From NCBI GenBank assembly GCA_002396125.1, contig DGWL01000047.1, positions 1-12,917 of the forward strand: DNA of 12,917 nucleotides. The letters run 5' to 3'. This document shows positions 1 to 6,638 of the stretch, piece after piece; position 1 is the stretch's first letter; the number at the start of each line of letters is the position of its first letter. Source of the stretch: Porphyromonadaceae bacterium UBA4259. Its GTDB lineage: Bacteria > Bacteroidota > Bacteroidia > Bacteroidales > Muribaculaceae. Below the pieces are notes generated by a model. The model saw only the letters and a program-made list of their open reading frames with translations. It did no database searches and was not told the origin of the DNA. Position numbers and translations under genes: made by a program.

Positions 1-131
1 CTTCGGCACTATTCGCTCTTTCTTTCGTTATATACCCTGGTGTTGCCACGACTCACACCTTATTTATATATGTATTACTCCCCTCACACATTTTCCCACC
101 CATTTTTCTTGCAACGCACCGCAACTTCAAC
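1..131 (-). other. Left edge, possible start of a divergent gene
   Basis: No clear gene is complete here. On the minus strand a GTG at 49-47 opens a frame that stays open for 16 codons to the window edge, preceded in frame by a TGA at 55-53. From memory, Bacteroidales genomes often carry a TamB-type envelope protein gene divergent from tsaD, so this could be its first codons. The sequence alone cannot show it, and I found no minus-strand TAnnTTTG promoter. The stretch next to tsaD (about 60-131) is AT- and C-rich spacer that holds the tsaD promoter. Confidence 0.2.
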
Positions 132-139
132 TAACTTTG
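109..139 (+). promoter_or_regulatory. Bacteroidota-type promoter of tsaD-cinA
   Basis: TAACTTTG at 132-139 matches the Bacteroidota -7 element TAnnTTTG exactly. A TTG at 109-111 lies 20 bp upstream, where the -33 element is expected. Transcription would start near 145-147, giving a short A-rich leader of about 24 nt before the ATG at 170. Confidence 0.7.
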
Positions 140-169
140 CACCCTGAAAAAAAGAAGAAAAAAACAACT

Positions 170-1180
170 ATGATAATACTTGGGATTGAATCATCGTGCG
201 ACGACACCAGCGCGGCCATCATCAACGACTGCGTCTTGTTAAGCAACGTCATTGCCAGCCAAAAGGTGCATGAAGCCTACGGAGGTGTAGTGCCCGAACT
301 CGCCTCGCGGGCTCACCAGCAGAACATCGTACCCGTTGTCAGCGAAGCCATTCGCCAAGCCGGCATCACCAAGAGCGACATCGACGCCATTGCTTTCACC
401 CGAGGACCCGGACTGCCCGGGTCGCTACATGTGGGCACATCATTCAGCAAGGGACTGGCACTTGCACTTGGAATTCCGCTCGTCGACGTCAACCACCTGC
501 ACGGCCATGTCCTGGCACATTTCATCAAGGAAGACGAGAACACGCCAGTGCCCGAATTTCCGTTCCTGTGCCTGCTCATCAGCGGCGGCAACTCGCAGAT
601 TATAAAAGTCAACTCGCCCGGCGACATGGAAATCCTGGGACAGACCATCGACGACGCAGCGGGCGAAGCATTCGACAAGTGCGCCAAGGTCATGGGACTC
701 CCCTACCCCGGCGGACCCATCATTGACCAACTCGCACAACAGGGAGACCCCAACCGCTTTAAGTTTGCCAAGCCACACATCGCGGGCTACAACTACAGCT
801 TCAGCGGTCTCAAGACGTCGTTTCTCTACACCTTGCGCGATCAGCTTAAGCTTAACCCACAATTTATCGAGGAGAACAAGGCCCACCTTGCAGCATCGTT
901 GCAAAAAACAATTATCGACATTCTAATGGACAAGTTTGCCAAGGCAATCAAGGACACGGGCATCAAGACTATCGCCATCGCCGGCGGTGTGAGTGCCAAC
1001 AGCGGCGTGCGCGAGGCGGTGCAACGCTACTGCGACCGTCGTGGCATCAAGGCCTTCATTCCCAAGCGCTCTTTCACCACCGACAATGCCGCCATGATTG
1101 CCGTTGCCGGCCACTTCCAGTACCTCGCAGGCCACACTTGCCCCATCACAGCACCACCATTCGCACGCGTGGTAATATAA
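170..1180 (+). CDS. tsaD: tRNA t6A37 threonylcarbamoyltransferase TsaD
   Basis: TsaD transfers the threonylcarbamoyl group from threonylcarbamoyl-AMP to A37 of ANN-decoding tRNAs, working in the cytoplasm with TsaB and TsaE. The product is 336 residues, the usual family length. It opens with the family start IIxGIESSCDDTSAA. It carries the metal-binding H-x3-H pair (H109 and H113 in NHLHGHV) and a C-terminal metal ligand D305 in TTDNAAMIA. The glycine-rich ISGGNSQ, YSFSGLKTS and AGGVSANSG segments of the ASKHA nucleotide fold are all present. The ATG at 170 is chosen over an in-frame TTG at 137, because that TTG lies inside the -7 promoter element and would add a lysine-rich tail absent from the family. 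The cinA gene follows after 30 bp, probably in the same transcript. Confidence 0.97.
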   Translation: MIILGIESSCDDTSAAIINDCVLLSNVIASQKVHEAYGGVVPELASRAHQQNIVPVVSEAIRQAGITKSDIDAIAFTRGPGLPGSLHVGTSFSKGLALALGIPLVDVNHLHGHVLAHFIKEDENTPVPEFPFLCLLISGGNSQIIKVNSPGDMEILGQTIDDAAGEAFDKCAKVMGLPYPGGPIIDQLAQQGDPNRFKFAKPHIAGYNYSFSGLKTSFLYTLRDQLKLNPQFIEENKAHLAASLQKTIIDILMDKFAKAIKDTGIKTIAIAGGVSANSGVREAVQRYCDRRGIKAFIPKRSFTTDNAAMIAVAGHFQYLAGHTCPITAPPFARVVI

Positions 1181-1210
1181 AAACATCTAAACTCTTTTAC
1201 ATTCAGCCAA

Positions 1211-2449
1211 ATGCTCTACTCAACAATAGTAATAGGCGACGAGCTCCTTATAGGCCAGGTTGTCGACACCAACAGCGGATGGATTGCGCGACACCTCGCA
1301 CCATTCGGTTGGGAGCCCAAAAGCGCCAAAGTGATTGCCGACGATGCACAAGAAATTTTCCGTGCCATAGATGAGGCATTCTCACAGACCGATGTCGTGC
1401 TCATGACAGGCGGCCTGGGCCCCACCAAGGACGACATCACCAAGGCAACGCTGTGTCGCTACTTCGGTGGCGAGATGACGCTCAACGACGACGTGCGCCG
1501 CAACGTCGACAACATCTTTGCCAAGCGCGGCATCACCATGAATCGACTCACTGCATCGCAAGCCATGGTGCCATCGTCGTGCCGAGTAATCCAGAACGAA
1601 GTGGGCACAGCACCCATCATGTGGTTTGAGCGCGACGGCAAGGTGCTGGTTTCTATGCCAGGAGTGCCCTTCGAAACACAGACCATGATGGAGCGCGCTG
1701 TCATTCCACAGCTCATCAAGCACTTCAACAGCGATGTTGATATCGAGTACCGCACCTTCGTGGTCATCGACTACGCCGAGAGCGCACTGGCCGAAAAGCT
1801 CGACAAGTTTGAGCAAGACATGCCGCCCTACATCCACCTCGCCTACCTCCCCAAGCAAGGCATCATACGCCTTCGACTCACCGGAGCGCATAAAGACCCA
1901 CAGGTCATCAATGCCGACATGGACAGGCTATCATCGCAGCTGCACAAAATATTGGGCCACAGCATCATTGCCGATGACGACAAGCCACTGGCACAAATCG
2001 TGGGAGAACGCTTGCGTGAACTTGGACTCACGCTCTCCACAGCCGAGAGCTGCACCGGTGGCAATGTGGCACACGTCATCACCGAGATTGCAGGCAGCAG
2101 CGACTATTTCATGGGGTCGGTGGTGAGCTACAGCAACGACGTAAAGAACAGAGTGCTCGGGGTTGACCAAGACTCGCTCGACACCTTCGGAGCTGTAAGC
2201 CAGCCCGTTGTGGAGCAAATGGCCAACGGTGTATGCGCCCTGTGTCACACAAACTGCGCAGTTGCCACCAGCGGAGTAGCAGGACCGGGAGGAGGTACTC
2301 CAGACAAACCTGTAGGCACCGTGTGGATGGCAGCCAAAGTGGGCGATATCGTCGTCAGCCAGTGTCATCATCTCCCTGGCGACCGAGCACGCGTAATCGA
2401 CCGAGCCACCACCCAAGTGCTAATCATGCTACTCAAGTTGCTGGGATAG
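1211..2449 (+). CDS. cinA: CinA-family protein (nicotinamide-nucleotide amidohydrolase type)
   Basis: This 412-residue protein has the full two-domain CinA layout. Residues 1 to about 170 form the MoCF/molybdopterin-binding-like domain, opening with VIGDELLIGQVVDTNS and including TGGLGPTKDD (66-75) and MPGVPFE (149-155). In characterised CinA proteins this domain is linked to an ADP-ribose pyrophosphatase activity. Residues about 255-412 form the CinA C-terminal (PncC) domain with STAESCTGG (276-284) and the GVAGPGGGTPDKPVGTVW block, the part that deamidates nicotinamide mononucleotide and recycles pyridine nucleotides. It was once named a competence/damage-inducible protein, but nothing here suggests competence. 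It is 30 bp behind tsaD with no promoter or terminator between. The ATG at 1211 fits the family N-terminus. Confidence 0.95.
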   Translation: MLYSTIVIGDELLIGQVVDTNSGWIARHLAPFGWEPKSAKVIADDAQEIFRAIDEAFSQTDVVLMTGGLGPTKDDITKATLCRYFGGEMTLNDDVRRNVDNIFAKRGITMNRLTASQAMVPSSCRVIQNEVGTAPIMWFERDGKVLVSMPGVPFETQTMMERAVIPQLIKHFNSDVDIEYRTFVVIDYAESALAEKLDKFEQDMPPYIHLAYLPKQGIIRLRLTGAHKDPQVINADMDRLSSQLHKILGHSIIADDDKPLAQIVGERLRELGLTLSTAESCTGGNVAHVITEIAGSSDYFMGSVVSYSNDVKNRVLGVDQDSLDTFGAVSQPVVEQMANGVCALCHTNCAVATSGVAGPGGGTPDKPVGTVWMAAKVGDIVVSQCHHLPGDRARVIDRATTQVLIMLLKLLG

Positions 2450-2524
2450 TTTTCAAAGTTTCATTCTTCAACCGCAGTTTATATTCAACTCATTGGTGAG
2501 ATTATTTGTGCCACCTATATATCT

Positions 2525-2570
2525 AAAAATTGCCACCAATCCATGATTGATGGCATTTTTTCTTATTTTT
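2525..2570 (+). terminator. Intrinsic terminator after tsaD-cinA
   Basis: An 11-bp stem with one C-A mismatch pairs 2531-2541 with 2545-2555 around a CAT loop. It is followed by TTTTTTCTTATTTTT (2556-2570), and an A-run at 2525-2529 can pair with the U-run. The site lies 80 bp after the cinA stop, in an otherwise AT-rich gap before the sigma factor gene. Confidence 0.75.
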
Positions 2571-2633
2571 GTGTGATTTTTTTGTGTTCCTTGCGTCTAA
2601 TAATCAGAAAAAACAATCAAAAAAAACATCGAA

Positions 2634-3116
2634 ATGAATGATTTAGAAAACAAATTTGCTCAAACCATCAAGCAGAACAAGAGCACCATCTACACTGTGT
2701 GCTATATGTTCTCACATGATGACCACCAAGTGAACGACCTCTTCCAGGAGGCGGTAATAAACCTGTGGCGAGGATTTGAGAAGTTTGAGGGGCGCAGCGA
2801 CGTGAAAACTTGGATCTACCGCGTCACGCTCAACACCTGCATTTCGCTCGAACGCAAGGACAAGAAGCGCCGAGGCGCAACCGAACCTCTCGACATGAAC
2901 ATCAACCTCTTCCATGATCAGGACCAAGACACACGACAAATCGACTTGCTGCACAAGCGCATAGGCCGCTTGCAACCCTTCGATCGAGCCATAGTGCTGC
3001 TCTGGCTCGAAAACATGCCCTACGACGAGATTGCTCAAGTGGTGGGCATTAGCACTACAGCGGTGAGCACTCGCCTTTACCGCATTAAGGAACAACTCAA
3101 AAGAATGAACGACTAA
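2634..3116 (+). CDS. ECF-type RNA polymerase sigma factor
   Basis: The product is 160 residues, the usual size of an extracytoplasmic-function sigma factor with only regions 2 and 4. Region 2 covers about residues 10-75: DLFQEAVINLWRGFEKF resembles the region 2.2 core-binding helix, and the following F-x-G-x-x-D-V-K-T-W-I-Y-R-V stretch matches region 2.3/2.4. Region 4 covers about 107-157: LQPFDRAIVLLWLENMPYDE, then the helix-turn-helix IAQVVGISTTAVSTRLYRIK. The linker at 76-105 is short and charged. No Shine-Dalgarno site is visible, only an A-rich run before the ATG. The membrane protein 14 bp downstream is probably co-transcribed and may control it. The target promoters cannot be read from this window. 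Confidence 0.93.
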   Translation: MNDLENKFAQTIKQNKSTIYTVCYMFSHDDHQVNDLFQEAVINLWRGFEKFEGRSDVKTWIYRVTLNTCISLERKDKKRRGATEPLDMNINLFHDQDQDTRQIDLLHKRIGRLQPFDRAIVLLWLENMPYDEIAQVVGISTTAVSTRLYRIKEQLKRMND

Positions 3117-3130
3117 ACACACTTAACATT

Positions 3131-3727
3131 ATGAACACTAACAATTTTGAACTCGAAGAAATGCGCCAGCAAATGGCAATTCTGCAAAATAAACTCAACA
3201 ACCAGAACATCGTTAACGACCGCTTCATTCGCCGCGCTATTAAGCATGGCATGAGCACGATAAACAAGCGATACCTCGTTATATCAATCATCGCACTGGC
3301 AATGATCCCCTACGGGTACTGGGCATTTGTAGTAATTAATGGGCTGTCAATACCGCTATGGTTAGCATCAAGTGTGATGATGCTCATGGTTGTAGCTTTT
3401 TGTTTCTTCAACGGGAGAGCTATGCGCAATTCTCAACTTGCCGAGGGCAATCTGCAGGAAACAATGCGCCAAGTGGCCGCAGCTAAGCGCCGCGACAACA
3501 ACTGGCTGTGGATAGGTATTCCCATGGCACTTGCTTGGGCAATATGGGTTGGCTGGGAAATGGCACAGAAAATAGGTGCTGATATCAAATTCTTCATGCC
3601 ATTCTTTATCATCTGCAGTGTGGCGGGAATAATTGTTGGCCTCACGGTGCACTTCCGCACTCAACGTCACTATCGCGACATCATCGAGCAAATCGAGGAC
3701 TTTGAGGACAAGCAAGCAGTAAGTTGA
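3131..3727 (+). CDS. Four-helix membrane protein, probable sigma-factor partner
   Basis: No functional family can be assigned with confidence. The 198-residue protein starts with a polar, probably coiled-coil segment (about 5-30, ELEEMRQQMAILQNKLNNQ) and a basic patch. Four predicted membrane helices follow, near residues 48-70, 73-94, 124-142 and 153-174. The loop between helices 2 and 3 (about 95-123) is polar, and the tail is acidic and helical (about 180-195). It begins 14 bp after the ECF sigma gene and ends just before a terminator, so the two form a two-gene unit. That position is typical of anti-sigma factors. There is no visible zinc-binding anti-sigma motif (HxxxCxxC) and no FecR-like domain, so regulation of the sigma factor is inference from position only. 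Confidence 0.85.
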   Translation: MNTNNFELEEMRQQMAILQNKLNNQNIVNDRFIRRAIKHGMSTINKRYLVISIIALAMIPYGYWAFVVINGLSIPLWLASSVMMLMVVAFCFFNGRAMRNSQLAEGNLQETMRQVAAAKRRDNNWLWIGIPMALAWAIWVGWEMAQKIGADIKFFMPFFIICSVAGIIVGLTVHFRTQRHYRDIIEQIEDFEDKQAVS

Positions 3728-3756
3728 CCATCCCACCCGCACCATTCACACACCAT

Positions 3757-3789
3757 AGGCTACCTTTCACAACTCAAGGTAGCCTTTTT
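3757..3789 (+). terminator. Intrinsic terminator after the sigma factor unit
   Basis: A perfect 10-bp stem pairs AGGCTACCTT (3757-3766) with AAGGTAGCCT (3776-3785) around a 9-nt loop. The T-run begins at the stem end (3785-3789). It lies 30 bp after the stop of the membrane protein gene and insulates that unit from the ribosomal operon. Confidence 0.9.
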
Positions 3790-3848
3790 CATTAACGTTT
3801 ACAAATAAACAATACGTTTAACGACTTTAAAAGCTTTTTTCAAAAAAA

Positions 3849-3880
3849 TTTGGTTGATTGAAAAATAGTTAGTACCTTTG
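3849..3880 (+). promoter_or_regulatory. Near-consensus Bacteroidota promoter of the rpmB operon
   Basis: TTTG at 3849-3852 and TACCTTTG at 3873-3880 are separated by 20 bp and match the Bacteroidota -33 and -7 elements exactly. The start of transcription would fall around 3885-3887. AT-rich sequence precedes it, including a weak repeat of ACGTTTA near 3795 and 3814, with no clear function. Confidence 0.85.
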
Positions 3881-3884
3881 CAAC

Positions 3885-4186
3885 CGATTTCGAGTTAGGG
3901 TACTTGCGGAAGAGATTCCCGTTAGACCTGTTCTAGTGACATGATCGTTGAAACTTCGATGGCTGCTCGATGATGCTTAACCGTGGCCATAAAGCGTAGG
4001 ACGATATTTAAACGAAAAAACAACTCCTGGTGGGTAGCGCTGATGGCTTCTCACGTCAATCTATCGCCGGTGAGCAACAGTGTCGTGGCAGAATATTGTG
4101 CTACGCGGACTTTTTCAAAAAGCAGTGGCTGCTTGAAATCGCGAATAAACATTATTTTGATAACAAAAATTGAAGTAAAACACACT
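3885..4186 (+). promoter_or_regulatory. Long structured 5' leader of the rpmB-rpmG-DUF4295 mRNA
   Basis: About 300 nt separate the predicted transcription start from the rpmB ATG, and no convincing gene lies there. Positions 3885-3895 can pair with 4131-4141 in an 11-bp helix (two G-U pairs, no mismatch) that closes a domain of about 257 nt starting right at the 5' end. Inside are GGAA/TTCC around a GAGA loop (3908-3919), GTAGCGC (4034-4040) with GTGCTAC (4098-4104), and CTCAC/GTGAG (4050-4054/4070-4074). A second hairpin, AGCAG/CTGCT at 4121-4133 extended by CGCG arms at 4104-4107/4140-4143, uses the same 3' segment as the closing helix, so the two exclude each other. Autoregulation by a ribosomal protein is the natural guess. 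No known riboswitch class was recognised. Confidence 0.55.
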
Positions 4187-4441
4187 ATGTCAAAAGTTTG
4201 TCAAATCACAGGTAAGAAGGCGATCACTGGCAACAACGTGTCGCACTCTAAGAGAAGAACAAAACGCAAGTTCAACGTGAACGTGTTCAACCGCAAGTTC
4301 TATTGGGTTGAGCAAGACCAATGGATTAAGCTCACCGTGAGCGCTAGCGGCTTGCGTCTTATCAACCGCATCGGTCTTGACGCCGCACTCAAGAAGGCTG
4401 CTCAAGAGGGTCATTTAACTGAATTAAAAACCATCTATTAA
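4187..4441 (+). CDS. rpmB: Large-subunit ribosomal protein bL28
   Basis: The 84-residue product begins [20 protein letters not shown], the characteristic bL28 start, followed by the basic SKRRTKRKF segment and the conserved [23 protein letters not shown] block. Only one cysteine is present, so this is the zinc-free form. An in-frame GTG at 3983 would add 68 residues. That is rejected because the family starts at this ATG and the upstream stretch is the structured leader. It is the first gene of a three-gene ribosomal unit, and rpmG follows after 14 bp. High C-ending codon use and basic composition fit a highly expressed ribosomal gene. Confidence 0.97.
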   Translation: MSKVCQITGKKAITGNNVSHSKRRTKRKFNVNVFNRKFYWVEQDQWIKLTVSASGLRLINRIGLDAALKKAAQEGHLTELKTIY

Positions 4442-4455
4442 ACAAGGATTAAATT

Positions 4456-4644
4456 ATGGCAAAGAAAGCAAAAGGTGATCGCGTTCAAGTAATCCTTGAG
4501 TGCACCGAGCAAAAGGGCAGCGGCGTTCCCGGAATGTCACGTTACATCACTACAAAGAACCGCAAGAACACAACCGAGCGTCTGGAGTTGAAGAAGTACA
4601 ACCCCTACCTCAAGAAGTATACTATTCACAAAGAAATTAAATAA
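4456..4644 (+). CDS. rpmG: Large-subunit ribosomal protein bL33
   Basis: The 62-residue product starts [20 protein letters not shown], continues with [21 protein letters not shown] and ends in LKKYTIHKE, all typical of bL33. Zinc-binding bL33 has two CxxC pairs; here there is a single cysteine (residue 16), so this is the zinc-independent form whose level would not depend on zinc supply. It lies 14 bp after rpmB and 12 bp before the DUF4295 gene, clearly in one operon, with an A-rich run before its ATG and no Shine-Dalgarno site. Confidence 0.97.
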   Translation: MAKKAKGDRVQVILECTEQKGSGVPGMSRYITTKNRKNTTERLELKKYNPYLKKYTIHKEIK

Positions 4645-4656
4645 TATTTTTGAGTC

Positions 4657-4806
4657 ATGGCAAAAAAGACAGTTGCAACCCTTCAAACTGGTGAAGGTCG
4701 TAATTTCAGCAAGGTGATTAAGATGGTTCGCTCTCCCAAAACCGGTGCTTATGTTTTTGAGGAAAGAATGGTTCCCAACGACAAAGTTGACGAGGCTCTT
4801 AAATAA
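4657..4806 (+). CDS. DUF4295 family small protein (probable Bacteroidota ribosomal protein bL38)
   Basis: This 49-residue basic protein is easily missed by gene callers. It begins MAKKTVATLQTGEGRNFSK, then has VIKMVRSPKTGAYVFEERMV and a short acidic-basic tail. The family is known to me as DUF4295, restricted to Bacteroidota and placed behind rpmB and rpmG, exactly as here. As I recall, a Bacteroidota-specific ribosomal protein seen in the Flavobacterium johnsoniae ribosome structure and named bL38 belongs to this family. I cannot verify that here. It lies 12 bp after rpmG and 51 bp before the first terminator hairpin, so it ends the operon. In the Bacteroides genomes I remember, ftsY follows; here it does not. 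Confidence 0.92.
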   Translation: MAKKTVATLQTGEGRNFSKVIKMVRSPKTGAYVFEERMVPNDKVDEALK

Positions 4807-4857
4807 TTCTTTCGTGAACAAGATTTGTTTATAATAAAACAAATTCCCTATATTTCC

Positions 4858-4900
4858 CAGCAGGCTTGGAAACATGTGTTTCCAAGCCTGCTGACCTTTT
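4858..4900 (+). terminator. First terminator of the rpmB operon
   Basis: A perfect 17-bp inverted repeat pairs 4858-4874 with 4877-4893 (start CAGCAGGCTTGG). CCTTTT follows at 4895-4900. A weaker AT hairpin (4823-4830 with 4837-4844) precedes it. Confidence 0.8.
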
Positions 4901-4946
4901 AATCGGGATGCTGTCTACACTCCGGCAGCCACCCACACTTATAATT

Positions 4947-5008
4947 ATCCCCGATACTTATTGCTTGTGGCGCAATGCCGCTTTTGCAATAAGTACCGGG
5001 GATTTTTT
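4947..5008 (+). terminator. Second, tandem terminator-like hairpin
   Basis: Positions 4947-4964 pair with 4986-5003 in an 18-bp stem with one mismatch (A4954 against C4996) around a 21-nt loop. A T-run follows at 5003-5008, so it is oriented for plus-strand transcripts. A small CGGAG/CTCCG hairpin (5009-5022) comes directly after. It may catch read-through from the ribosomal operon, or end a small RNA of its own. Convergent transcripts from the minus-strand gene ending at 5067 also enter this region, and no minus-strand U-run was found for that gene. Confidence 0.65.
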
Positions 5009-5066
5009 CGGAGTCCTCTCCGAGTAAATTGTTATCGGTTATCCTTCTATTGAAGGGGGAAAACAA

Positions 5067-6476
5067 TTACTCCTCAACAGTGCCCATAATGATGTAATAG
5101 GTGGCGGTCACGTCGGCCGAGTTCACCACTCCGTCGTGATTAACGTCGCTGGTGTTGTAGTAGGTCATGTCGCCGGTGAGAATGTGGCGATAGAGCGCAG
5201 TGACGTCGGCTGAGTTCCACACGCCGTCTTGGTTAACGTCGTCGTAGAGAGGCTCGTCGTCTTCAACAACCCACATGCATGAGAATGTGAAGCGGTTGTC
5301 AATCTTGCAGATGCGCGTTGCCTCGCCTGTGGTGATATCAACCTCATAGAGGGCCGTGTCATACTTGCCATTGGTTTTCCAGTCTCTATCGGGGAGACTG
5401 CCCCAGTTGCCATAGTCGTTATAGCCCATGCCACTGTTGTAGAAGCCGTTCCAGTACATCTTGTTAGGGTCTTTCTTGCTGAAGCAAGCGCTCTGGCGGC
5501 GTGCCTGAGAGCAGTAGCCTGTAGCACCATATTTGTTAACCATTGTGGTGTAGGTCTCGCCGGTTTCCTCATCAACCATCTCAACCTGTGTGCCCAGCAT
5601 CAAGCCGCTGGCAAGATCAAACTCATAGAGCTGTGCGCCGGTCAGGTTGCCGTTGATGTCATACATCTTGCCGTCCTCGCCCTCATAGCCTGCTGTAGCG
5701 CCGCTAGTCATGGCAAAGGCGCGGCCGTCGCTATTGATAGCAAAAGTCACAAAATTATTGTAGTAAAGACCTGGAGTGATGGGGGTGATGGTCATCGTCT
5801 CAAGGTCGATGCTGCAGATTGCATAGCCCGAGTCGGTACTGCTTGAATCGCCATCGGGGTCAACGAAGAAGTCGGGATCATCAACAACCTCACTGGGCAG
5901 GGGCACGTCGGTGAGATAGAACAGGCCATATACTTTGCCGTCCTTGGGGTTCAGTGCCATACCTGCCGACTCGAGGCATGAGCTCTTGGGGTGATATTCA
6001 TCGCTTGCGTTGAGCAGGTTGCCGGTCTCTACATCCCACTTGCGCACTGCGAAGATGTTGGTTGAGTCAACACCCTCACTCTCACTGTTGCGCGATGTAA
6101 CTGTGGTAACAACACCATTAGCCATCACAGCGCCCGAATTGCCATACATCAGGTTGAAATTGCTTGCCCACAATGCCTTGTCGTCATCGGTAAACTGGCC
6201 GTTTACAAAGAAGTCACTCTTGTTAACAGCTGGATCCTTGACGGGTGTGCTCAAATTGGCACCATCAAGAGTCATCGAGTAGATACCGTTCTCAACAATG
6301 AAGATTGCCTTCTCAAAAGTGTAGTTCCAGCCCACATATTCACTATACCAGTGGTCGGCGTGGTCGTCATAGCGGTTGTTGTTGTAAACACCCTTAATTT
6401 GGATGGGGTCGGCATTAGCCGCGAGGCAGCACATGGCAGTCATCGCCAGCATTGCCAGGGTTGATTTCTTTGTCAT
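5067..6476 (-). CDS. Secreted protein with C-terminal dockerin-like calcium repeats
   Basis: The 469-residue protein starts with a signal peptide (MTKKSTLAMLAMTAMCCLAANA, cleavage likely after residue 22), so it is exported. The body is rich in aromatic and acidic residues and has short repeats such as LYEFDLASG and LYEVDITTGEA, which suggest a beta-propeller-like fold of unknown ligand. The C-terminus holds two calcium-loop motifs of the type I dockerin kind: D413-V-N-Q-D-G-V-W-N-S-A-D424 and D444-V-N-H-D-G-V-V-N-S-A-D455, each followed by a helix. True dockerins bind cohesins, and no cohesin gene is visible here. Such C-terminal pairs occur on many secreted Bacteroidales proteins without known scaffolds. 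No enzyme signature was recognised. Confidence 0.88.
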   Translation of the reverse strand: MTKKSTLAMLAMTAMCCLAANADPIQIKGVYNNNRYDDHADHWYSEYVGWNYTFEKAIFIVENGIYSMTLDGANLSTPVKDPAVNKSDFFVNGQFTDDDKALWASNFNLMYGNSGAVMANGVVTTVTSRNSESEGVDSTNIFAVRKWDVETGNLLNASDEYHPKSSCLESAGMALNPKDGKVYGLFYLTDVPLPSEVVDDPDFFVDPDGDSSSTDSGYAICSIDLETMTITPITPGLYYNNFVTFAINSDGRAFAMTSGATAGYEGEDGKMYDINGNLTGAQLYEFDLASGLMLGTQVEMVDEETGETYTTMVNKYGATGYCSQARRQSACFSKKDPNKMYWNGFYNSGMGYNDYGNWGSLPDRDWKTNGKYDTALYEVDITTGEATRICKIDNRFTFSCMWVVEDDEPLYDDVNQDGVWNSADVTALYRHILTGDMTYYNTSDVNHDGVVNSADVTATYYIIMGTVEE

Positions 6477-6550
6477 AGGTTTTAATTAGTTGTTTAGTAA
6501 AATGTGTATTTAATGATAATTGTGATAAATCGGTTTATATTAATGACGCA

Positions 6551-6582
6551 CAAAGAAAAGAATAATTATTCTATTCACCAAA
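6551..6582 (-). promoter_or_regulatory. Candidate promoter of the dockerin-protein gene
   Basis: Read on the minus strand, TTTG (6582-6579) is followed after 20 bp by TTTCTTTG (6558-6551), which has one mismatch to TAnnTTTG. The leader to the ATG at 6476 would be about 68 nt. The candidate lies between this gene and the stop of the ATPase gene upstream, so the two need not share a transcript. Confidence 0.5.
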
Positions 6583-6638
6583 CTTTAATGATGAATTATT
6601 GCCTTTTTACCCTTAAAATCGGTAGGTTGGTGATTAAA

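Noticed and set aside
137..169. TTG start giving TsaD an 11-residue lysine-rich extension
   Set aside because: The TTG is part of the TAACTTTG promoter element, and TsaD proteins begin at MIILGIESSCDD.
313..904. Minus-strand open frames opposite tsaD
   Set aside because: They are antisense to a complete TsaD coding region and show no family features.
2564..2571. TATTTTTG as a promoter of the sigma factor gene
   Set aside because: It lies in the T-run of the cinA terminator and has no TTTG at about 20 bp upstream, so the match is probably due to T-richness.
3983..4186. In-frame 68-codon extension of rpmB from a GTG
   Set aside because: bL28 proteins start at the [10 protein letters not shown] methionine, and the extension has no family similarity and coincides with predicted RNA structure. 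The open frame is probably chance.
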